From NCBI GenBank assembly GCA_035578175.1, contig JAQMRL010000021.1:1932323-1996322 (forward strand): a stretch of 64,000 bases of DNA, written 5' to 3'. Each line of letters begins with the position of its first letter. Positions within the stretch are counted from its first letter, which is position 1. The notes under the pieces were generated by a model. The model searched no databases. It saw only the letters and a list, made by a program, of their open reading frames with translations, and had not been told where the DNA came from. This document shows, piece after piece, positions 56,148-64,000 of the stretch. The stretch is from Catonia carolina (taxonomy: Eukaryota; Arthropoda; Insecta; Hemiptera; Achilidae). The position numbers were made by a program, and so were the translations under genes.

Positions 56148-56436
56148 TAAAAAACGATGTCTAATTGATGGACTAACTAGATAAGTTTTTGTTTATTCAT
56201 GGAATTCTATGACTAATTCACGGCGTCTTTTAATCCGTTCAATAATTTACAAGAACCTGTCATGAAACTTCGTAGAAAACTCCATGAAATGGTAGGATGA
56301 ATCACGGATTAAATAGTCATTTGGAATTTCTTAACATCGTTATTAACAAACTTGTTATTAACAAACACAGACAAACTAGTAAATTGAACTTCATGTTTAG
56401 TAATGGAATAATTTAATCCAGTACGATTCGATTTTT
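56148..56436. other. Unassigned AT-rich sequence
   Basis: About 290 bp with no recognised element or gene. Confidence 0.4.
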
Positions 56437-56738
56437 CCCCATAATAGGCAGATGGAGTGTTAAATTATTTGCACTCGATCTGCTAGTTCCAGAGCTACAA
56501 AAAATAGTTGTGTTTCTAATCACATGGTCACCCAATTATATGACTGAATAATTTAACAAACGAGGTAGATATGTAAAATACACCAGTCAAGTGTTATCTC
56601 CTCAGAGAGTCATGAATTTCATATTACAGCAAGATCTTGTGGTGAATGAAGTGAAGGTGTCATTTGCAGGGTGAAAAATAGATGCATTTTAGAGGGCCTG
56701 GCATGCTGATAAGTATACTTTTCCACTCTGCCTTACGT
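56437..56738 (+). mobile_element. R393 retroposon, 3'-truncated
   Basis: CCCCATAATAGGCAGATGG to ACTTTTCCACTCT. The frame has stops (SFAG, stop; DAF, stop). Confidence 0.7.
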
Positions 56739-56751
56739 TAGCACCTTACCA

Positions 56752-57091
56752 ATCTTACGTTAAACACAAAAATGTGTTATTTCTTTGCACCAATTCTTGT
56801 GTTTTATGTAAGATATCTCTGAAAGTATTGCATTTACAGCTCTGGAACCAATTTTATTCAATTTTTAAAATTAACAAACATAAGAAACAATTGTATTTGT
56901 ATCTTTGTAACTACCTTTAATATTTTTATACGGCCTTACTTCACCGAGGGTACAGAGTTCTAGGTGAAATTTTTCGCTAGCCGTAACTCGCTAACTAAGC
57001 GTTTTCAGGAATATGTTTATATGAACTTTTTTCGTATTTTTAGCTATAGAATGAGATCCCAAGAGATTGCCGAATAGTTTTGAATCACCCT
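56752..57091. mobile_element. Foldback MITE1, right-arm fragment
   Basis: CTTACGTTAAACACAAAAAT to TTTGAATCACCCTA. Same orientation as the next fragment, forming a tandem of two right arms. Confidence 0.75.
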
Positions 57092-57119
57092 ATTTATATT
57101 AAAAGATAAAATTTTAACT

Positions 57120-57668
57120 GGAAGCCAACCTAAATATTAGTTAATATTTTATGCAGTTAAGAATGTACGTTTTATGTGCGTCTGTTTTGATTTTAAATAA
57201 AGCGAAATTTCAATATCTATTATTCATTTTTTCCTGAGTAATTCATATGAATCTTTTCAGAATTAAATTTTTTACAAATTTATTTAAGAAAAAAATACAC
57301 CTTTATTTACCATTTATGGAAGTAATCTTACGTTAAACACAAAAATGTGTTATTTCTTTGCACCAATTCTTGTGTTTTATGTAAGATATCTCTGAAAGTA
57401 TTGCATTTACAGCTCTGGAACCAATTTTATTCAATATTTCAGATTAAAAAACATAAGAAACAATAATTGTATTTGTATCTTTGTAACTACCTTTAATATT
57501 TTTATACGGCCTTACTTCACTGAGGGTACAGAGTTGTAGGTGAAATTTTTCGCTAGCCGTAACTCGCTAACTAAGCGTTTTCAGGAATATGTTTTTACGA
57601 ATTTTTTTTCTTATTTTTAGCTATAGAATAAGATCCCAAGAGATTACCGTATAGTTCTGAATCACCTA
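57120..57668. mobile_element. Foldback MITE1, centre plus right arm
   Basis: CCAACCTAAATATTAGTTAA (centre) through AAATAAAGCGAAATTTCAAT to CTGAATCACCTA. Confidence 0.75.
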
Positions 57669-57807
57669 TATTTTATTATTGCATTATTAATGATATTTTA
57701 ATTATATTATTATATTATGAAAAATCATTTTATCTTTTAATTTTCTATGGTTTTCGTATTATAATATTTTTGCATTGTAAAAGTTGACTCTGGTCGGTGC
57801 CTCTATA

Positions 57808-58644
57808 CAGGGTGATTCACGAAGATATGCAGAACCTTTAGGAGCTCATTGTACATGTAAAAATAATGAAAAAAGTTTATATAAACATGGGTTCGGAAAT
57901 GCTTCGTTTCCGAGTTACGGCTAGCGAAAGTTTCGCCCGGATTTCAGCTCACGAGGGGAAATGAGGTCTTTCTGAAATTCTAGTAACGTAGATTAAGGGG
58001 AAAATTCAATAATTTCTTATGGTTTTTGACCTGATAAATTGAATAAAACAGTTCCCAAAACTGTAAGTTAAATAGTTTTTAAGAAAACCAGTGTTAAATG
58101 CAAAAAATGGAGTGAAAACACATTTTTTCATCTTTGGGCAAGAATAACTTTGTTATTTCACCAGAAAACAGTTAAAATTTTTGAATAAAACATGTAGAAA
58201 ATTTTATTCTGAACAAACCGGTGTAAATAAAGTACACAGCAAGCGAATATATGTTTAATTAAATGATTTTTTATTCATAACAGTACAAAGTAAAATTAAC
58301 CGTAAAACAAAGATGAAAAATTGTGTTTTTTTCACACCATTTTGTTGCATTTGACACGGGTTTTCTCAAAAACTATTTAACTTACAGTTCTGGGACCTGT
58401 TTTATTCAATTAATCAGGTCAAAAACCATAAGAAACGATTGAATTCGCCCCTTAATTTACCTTACCAGAATTTCAGAAAGACCTCATTTCACCTGGTGAG
58501 CTGAAATCCGGGCGACATTTTTCGCTAGCCGTAACTCGAAATCGAAGCATTTCCGGACCCATGTTTATATGAACTTTTTTCATTATTTTTACATGTACAA
58601 TGAGCTCCCAAAGTTTCTGCATATCTTCGTGAATCAGTATCGTG
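57808..58644. mobile_element. Foldback MITE2, complete
   Basis: Left end CAGGGTGATTCACGAAG, right end CTTCGTGAATCAGTATCGTG, TA on both sides. The arms are inverted over about 400 bp (for example ATTTCGCCCGGATTTCAGC-like segments on both sides), with the centre near 58225. No transposase. Confidence 0.8.
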
Positions 58645-58777
58645 TATAGACAACTGGTACTCAAATATACCACTCGCCGAATAACTTATTGATAAAGACT
58701 CGCCTCATTGATATTTATGTAGTTTTGTTAAAAATAACCTAAAGTAAATTATTTATAAAATACATATAATAGTTTAT

Positions 58778-59170
58778 GTTGTTTAGGTCAACAGCCGAAA
58801 GGCTGGTTTGAACCCGTAGAGGTTTTACTAAGTAAAACGAGGAGTGAGGTGGTTTACCATTGCCTTCCTCACTGAGTGGAAAAGTGCGCTTATCAGCATG
58901 CCGAGCCCTCTGAAAAGCACATATTTTCCACTCTGTAAACGACAACTTCACTTCAATCACCACAGGGTCTGGCTGTACAATGAAATTCATTACTTTCAGA
59001 GAAGATAACTGTGATTAGTGTCACAGTACACCTCTACCTCTTCTGTTCTTAAATGATTCAGTCATTTAATTGGCTGACCATGTGATAAGAAACAGAACTA
59101 TTTATTTTAGCCCTGCAACGAACAGATTGAGTGTAAATAATTTGACACTCCACCTGTCTGTTATGGGCAG
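58778..59170 (-). mobile_element. R393 retroposon, full length with perfect 12-bp TSD
   Basis: The reference copy. ATAATAGTTTAT occurs at 58766-58777 and 59171-59182. The element is 393 bp, sense 5' CTGCCCATAACAGACAGG, sense 3' GACCTAAACAAC. The MNFIVQPDPVVIEVKLSFTE frame is open to the element end. Confidence 0.85.
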
Positions 59171-59320
59171 ATAATAGTTTATAGAAATACAAAAAAAATT
59201 TCAGTGAGAGAAATTTGATATTTTTACTTTTGAGTATCTGATCAGTCTCTCACCTAAAAAACCGCGCCAACAAATTTCAGCCTTACAATACTCTGGACTT
59301 TAAAGAAAATTAATTAAAAA

Positions 59321-60242
59321 ATCTGTTGTGAAAAACTCACACAACTATCTCTTGCCAATGCAAATAATTAACAATAAACCTAACATTAGTAATAAAACAT
59401 TAGAAATGAACAAAAAACTAACCTCAAAAAACATTAGTGAAATACGCAAAATTAAAATCGACCTCATTTTGGCTTAAAAATACGGAAAATTGCTCATTCA
59501 CGCTAAACTAGGCACTGTACAAAAAATGCTTACCAAAATAAAAGTTGTAGATCTCTTCATTTCTTATAAATTTTATTTGATACACTTTTGTCGTAAAATG
59601 CATTCTAAGGCCGAAATCTTAAAAAAATCAATTTTTCACACGTTTTCGTGAGAAAAAAACAGAAAATTGCTAATTACCGCTAAACTAAGCGTTATACAAA
59701 AAAAATGTTTGATACAAAAGTTGTAAAATTTTAAGTTCTCTACAATTTTAATTATATACATTTTTGCGCTATAATACATAGCTATTAAAGCCGTAATCTT
59801 AAAAAAACACTTTTTTTACGTAAAACACCCTCACCAAGAATTTCAGCCAACATGGCGCCTACCCTATCTTGTAGAGAATAAAAAATTTAGTAAACCAGGC
59901 GATTTTTAAAAAAATCGTAGGACCAGTTTTTGAGAAAATCGCAAAAAAGTGAAAAATTATACGAATAAACTACTACTTCCGGTTGACCGATTTTGATGAA
60001 AATGTTCGTGTCGGGTCCGTTAAGGGTATGTAACTTAAGTTTCAAGTTTGAAGTTCGTACGATGTTCCGTTCTTGAGATATTTTGTACACACACACACAC
60101 ACACAGACCAATCGCTAAAAACAAGTTTTTTTGGGTTCAGGGGGTCTGAAAACATTTATAGATCCGGTGAAAATTCGATTTCGAAAAAATCGACATGAAA
60201 ACAATACTTTACTTCCTATATATTCATATAGGCAAGAGAAAG
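59321..60242 (-). mobile_element. Helentron-like element, full length
   Basis: Older subfamily. 3' end AAATCTGTTGTGAAAAACTC, (CA)n at about 60088-60105, 5' end GGCAAGAGAAAGT at 60242. Confidence 0.8.
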
Positions 60243-60381
60243 TAAAAAAAGCAAAGGAACCATAAAATCGGAATGGGGTTTTGAGCAAAATTGCAAAAAT
60301 TTCCTTGGGGATAAACCTGCTAAATCTTTAAAACATATATAAAATAGATTACATGCATAAAATGAGAAAAAAAACACTTAC

Positions 60382-60584
60382 CCATGGCTTGGATGATGAA
60401 AAGCAGTTGGCGTTGCACCAGGATGAAGTATCCTTCCAGAAGCAGGATCCCAAAGATAACGTCCTTCGTGAGTTCTCTGGTCCACAGGTAACGGAGCGTG
60501 GAACGCGGCGAACGCCGACGGGAATTGAAGTGGAAGCCCTACACCAGGAGGTGGAAGAGGATTAAATACTTCCTTTTCAGGCAT
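60382..60584 (-). CDS. Candidate host-gene exon of unknown protein with splice donor
   Basis: Minus-strand coding block, about half GC in AT-rich flanks. It reads MPEKEVFNPLPPPGVGLPL, QFPSAFAAFHAPLPVDQRTH, EGRYLWDPASGRILHPGATP, TAFHHPSH and then breaks at GG|GTAAGTG, a strong 5' splice site (intron starts at 60381). The frame ends in phase 1. The 5' limit is unclear: an ATG lies at 60584 with an in-frame TAA just upstream, so this is either a first coding exon or an internal exon whose acceptor is the weak AAAG near 60572. The Pro/Ala/His-rich composition suggests a disordered part of a nuclear or regulatory protein; I do not recognise it. No other exon was found, so the rest of the gene would lie outside. 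Confidence 0.55.
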
Positions 60585-61014
60585 TATTTATTCAAGATTA
60601 TTTTAAATTATAATATGTCCTTTAAAACTAATATCAAACAGTTTCATAATGTTCACTAAGTTAGCCACTCTTTTTTTATTTAATAACATGAATAACATTG
60701 AATGTTTTCTTGAAAATAGAATACACATTTTAGTTTCATTGTCACAATCGATTATTAATACTTTTTTAAACACAACATATAATATGATTGTTAGAACTTA
60801 TAAAACGAAAACTTGAATTATTCATATTACTCGAAAACGTTCGATAATTTTTCTTACTCGTCTTTGTAAATGTTATAATTTAAATAATACATCGATTTCT
60901 GTAATAAAAAATAAATAAAAAATTATTAGCTATTTTATAATCTAAAAAAATATTTAAGTTAAAATATTTTTTAGGTTATTTGATAAATTTTCTCTACAAT
61001 TTTTATACATTTTT
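60585..61014. other. Unassigned AT-rich sequence upstream of the candidate exon
   Basis: About 430 bp; if the exon is internal this would be intron. No repeat copy or gene recognised. Confidence 0.4.
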
Positions 61015-61351
61015 TCTAAATTTTTTTTTGTAATCCCTAATTTGTGTACGTTGCAATCTGTTCAATTCAGAACAATAAGCAACCCCATGACCCAATGAGA
61101 TGAGGATGATGTGTATGACGTGTAAATGAGACTGTGTAGTCTTGTACAGACTCAGGTCGACCATTCCTGAGAAAGTATGGTTAATTAAACCCCAACCATC
61201 AAAGTACACCGGTAACCACTGTCTAGCATTCAAATCCGTATCAAAGTAACTATCTTTACTATTATTTGAACCAAGAACCTACGTCTCCGAAAATCAGCTG
61301 TTAAACAGCTGATTTTGGCGACGACTTTACCTCTCAACCAACCCGGTGGGT
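61015..61351 (-). mobile_element. SINE1, full length
   Basis: Poly-T at the low end, CCCTAATTTGTGTACGTTGC to CAACCCGGTGGG. B box and A box present on the minus strand. Confidence 0.85.
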
Positions 61352-61434
61352 TTTTTCTAAACTTGTCGTTAATTTTTCTTCGGAACTTTAATGTACAAGA
61401 AAACCAATTAATAAGTTGAGAAGTTATGAAAAAA

Positions 61435-63120
61435 ATCTGGTGTGAAACACTTACACGACTATCTCTTGCCAATGCAAATTAATTACCAATATAACCTAAC
61501 ATTAGTAATAAAACATTAGAAATAAACAGAAACCTAACCACAAAAAACATAACCTAATTTTAACCATGAGTGAAAGACGCAAAATGAAAATTAACCTGTT
61601 TTGCTTAAAAATACGAAAATCACTCTTTCACCCTAAACTAGGCTCTGTAGAGAAAAATACTCTAAATAAAAGTAGTAGATATTTTAATTTCCTATAAATT
61701 TGATTATACTTTTTTGTCGTAAAATGGCTGAAATCTTTAAAAAATTGATTTTTTTTACACGATTTCGTGAGAGAAAAAACAGAAAATCACTTATTACCGA
61801 TAAACTAAGCGTTATACAAAAAAATCTGGTGTGAAACACTCACACAAACTTTCTCTTGCCAATGCAAATAATTAACAATAAACCTAACATTAGTATTAAA
61901 ACATTAGAAATGAACAAAAACTAACCTCAAAAACATAACCTTATTTTAATCATGAGTGGAAGACGCAAAATGAAAATCGAACTCAATTTGGCTTAAAAAA
62001 ACGGAAAATCACACTTTCACGCTAAACTAGGCTCTGTAGAGAAAAATTCTCTAAACAAAAGTTGTAGATCTTTTAATTTTCTATAACTTTTATTATATAC
62101 ACTTTTGTCGTAAAATGCATACTTAGACCGAAATGTTAAAAAAATCGATTTTTCTCACGTTTTCGTGAGAAAAAAACAGAAAATCGCAAATTACCGCTAA
62201 ACTAAGCGTCATACAAAAAAATGTTTGAAACATAAGTTGTAGGTTTTTAAATTCTCTACAACTTTTATTATATAAGTTTTTGCGCTAAAATTTATATTAA
62301 AGCCGTAATCTTAAAAAAAACAACGTTTTTACGTGAAAAGAGCCTCACCGAGAATTTCAGCAGACATGGCGCCTACCCTATCTTGTAGAGAATAAAAAAT
62401 TGAGTAAAATAGGCGATTTTAAAAAAAATCGTAGGACCAGTTTTTGAGAAAATCGCAAAAAACTGAAAAATTATACGAATAAACTACTACTTCCGGTTGA
62501 CCGATTTTGATGAAAATGTTCGTGTCGCGTCCGGTAGTGGTATGTAACTTAAGTTTCAAGTTTCAAGTTCGTACGATGTTCCGTTCTGGAGATATTCTGT
62601 TCACACACACACACACAGACACACAGACACACAGACACACACACAGACACACAGACACACACACAGACCAATCGCTAAAAACATGTTTTTTGGATTCAGG
62701 GGGTCTGAAAACGTATAGATCCGGTGAAAACTCGATTTCGAAAAATCGACATGAAAACAATACTTTCCTTCCTATATATTCATATAGGCAAGAGAAAGTA
62801 AAAATGTTTAAAATAAAAGTTGTGGGATTTTAAATTCCCTACATTTTTTTGTTATATACATTTTTGCGCTAAAATCCATATCAAGTCGCAATCTTAAAAA
62901 CACAATTTTTTGACGTGAAAACAGCGTTTCCTAGAATTTCAACAGACATGACGCTATCTCATAGAGCATAAAAAAATTAAGTAAATGATGCGATTTTTAA
63001 AAAAAATCGTAGGACCCGTTTATGAGAAAATCGTAAAAAAGTGAAAAATTACACAAATAATTTACTACTTCCGGTTGACCGATTTTAATGAAAATGTTCG
63101 TGTCGGGTTCGGTAGTGGTA
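61435..63120 (-). mobile_element. Helentron-like element (outer), split by another copy
   Basis: Pieces 61435-61824 and 62800-63120. The first runs from the 3' hairpin to ACTAAGCGTTATACAAAAAAA. The second resumes ATGTTTAAAATAAAAGTTG and continues through the body to TTCGGTAGTGGTA, where it is truncated before the microsatellite. The inner copy interrupts an A run. Confidence 0.85.
61825..62799 (-). mobile_element. Helentron-like element (inner), full length, type copy
   Basis: 975 bp. Low end: TCTGGTGTGAAACACTCACAC (hairpin 61829-61845), inverse motif ACTTTCTCTTGCC at 61848-61860. High end: GGCAAGAGAAAGT at 62787-62799. The microsatellite (CA)n with GACA interruptions is at about 62604-62668. 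Body hairpin CTCACGTTTTCGTGAG and the 12-bp inverted pair around AAAGTTGTAGATC are conserved. No protein. Confidence 0.9.
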
Positions 63121-63346
63121 TTAACGTACTTAAACGCCGATTTTTATGAAAAGCCAGGACGGAGTAACGGACGTTTAAAACCCACATTAATAGAACACCA
63201 GTTAAAAACTGAGTAAACTTTTTGCGGAAATTGCTGGAGTTATCTCCGATTAATTTCTAAATAAAACAATCAAAATCAAACCATTCAATGAAGGAAAGAA
63301 CAGGCTTTAATTTAGTGCATTGTTCAAAAATATTTGTTACGTTTTT
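63121..63346. other. Unassigned sequence between Helentrons
   Basis: About 225 bp without recognised features. Confidence 0.4.
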
Positions 63347-64000
63347 ACTTTCTCTTGCCTATATGAATATATAGGAAGGAAAGTATTGTTTTCATGTCGA
63401 TATTTCGAAATCGAGTTTTCACCGGATCTATACGTTTTCAGACCCCCTGAACCCAAAAAAAACATGTTTTTAGCGATTAGTCTGTGTTTGTGTGTGTGTG
63501 TGTGTGTGTCTGTGTGTGAACAGAATATCTCGAGAACGGAACATTGTATGTAGTTGAAACTTAAAACTTATGTTAAACACCACTACCGGACCGACACGAA
63601 CATTTTCATCAAAATCGGTCAACCGGAAGTGGTAGTTTATTCGTGTAATTTTTGCACTTTTTTGCAATTTTCTCAAAAAACTGGTCCTACGATTTTTTTT
63701 AAATCGCCTGGTTTACTAAATTTTTTATGCTCTACACGATAGGGTAGGTGCGTCATGTTTGCTGAAATTCTTGGTGAGGCTGTTTTCACGTAAAAAATAG
63801 TTTTTTTTAAGATTACGGCTTTAATATGCATTTTAGTGCAAAAATTTATAAAATAAAATATGTAGAAAATTTAAAATCCTACAGCTTTTATTTCAAACAT
63901 TTTTTTGTGTAACGCACAGTTTAGCGGTAATTAGCGATTTTCTGTTTATTTCTCACGAAAACGTGTGAAAAATCGATTTTTTTTAAAGATTTTGGCCTTA
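63347..64000 (+). mobile_element. Helentron-like element, 5' part (cut by window end)
   Basis: ACTTTCTCTTGCCTATATGA at 63347, short (GT)n at 63483-63518, body to the window end. Confidence 0.8.

Noticed and set aside
62507..62833. Recurring minus/plus frame '[18 protein letters not shown]...' with '[20 protein letters not shown]'
   Set aside because: Shared sequence of Helentron-like copies; it runs through the microsatellite, and no domain is recognisable.

Overview
The window is intergenic or intronic DNA from an animal genome, almost certainly an arthropod and probably an insect. It is AT-rich, has no bacterial-style gene packing, and is filled with eukaryotic transposable elements (TEs): mariner, Tc1, pogo/Tigger, hAT and piggyBac-type elements, Jockey- and RTE-like LINE remnants, tRNA-derived SINEs and solo LTRs. 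The species cannot be told from the sequence. Only one stretch looks like a host protein-coding exon (about 60382-60584, minus strand, ending in a clean GTAAGT donor). Nearly every other open frame is a decayed transposase or reverse-transcriptase fragment, or a chance frame inside a repeat.

The dominant component is one repeat family present about 25 times on both strands. I read it as a non-autonomous Helentron (Helitron2/DINE-1-like) rolling-circle element. Full copies are about 0.9-1.1 kb. They begin ACTTTCTCTTGCC inside a 5' hairpin, carry a (GT)n microsatellite about 150-200 bp in, and end with the inverse GGCAAGAGAAAGT followed by the hairpin GTGTGAGTGTTTCACAC and CAGATTTT. One copy sits inside another at 61.4-63.1 kb and defines the termini.

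Other families: SINE1 (about 320 bp, tRNA-derived, some 14 copies); SINE2/3 (tRNA heads combined with exchangeable tails); 'R393', an unclassified retroposon of about 393 bp with 10-12 bp target-site duplications (TSDs) and an AACAAC end; a 240-bp SINE-like repeat; and foldback MITEs with very long arms.

Layout. 0-6.8 kb: Helentrons, R393, a solo LTR nested in R393, a Jockey remnant. 6.8-14.6 kb: SINEs, a rearranged mariner, Helentrons, and a GC-richer low-copy island at 13.8-14.35 kb. 14.6-20 kb: AT-rich low-copy DNA, a Tigger-like MITE, a second solo LTR, LINE remnants and a foldback MITE. 20-25.8 kb: two SINE1 dimers, a gene-poor gap and a 118-134 bp tandem satellite. 25.8-29.5 kb: Helentrons, one between 330-bp direct repeats. 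29.7-33.9 kb: a hAT containing a palindromic-ended mariner and two LINEs, then two more LINE remnants. 34.5-43 kb: a second palindromic-ended mariner, a second hAT with a nested Helentron, a Tc1-type element between 330-bp direct repeats, and a palindromic/tandem insert in a LINE. 43-48.6 kb: a nested stack in which a foldback MITE holds a SINE, a Tc1-like element and a piggyBac-type MITE that itself holds two SINEs. 48.6-64 kb: Helentrons, R393 copies, a Tigger, foldback MITEs and the candidate exon.

The most unusual signals are: several insertions of unrelated element types flanked by direct repeats of about 90-340 bp; two mariner lineages rearranged to carry transposase 3' ends at both termini; SINE tRNA heads and tails in mixed combinations; and a SINE dimer with the same spacer at two loci. 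Family names come from structure and remembered protein features; no database search was possible.
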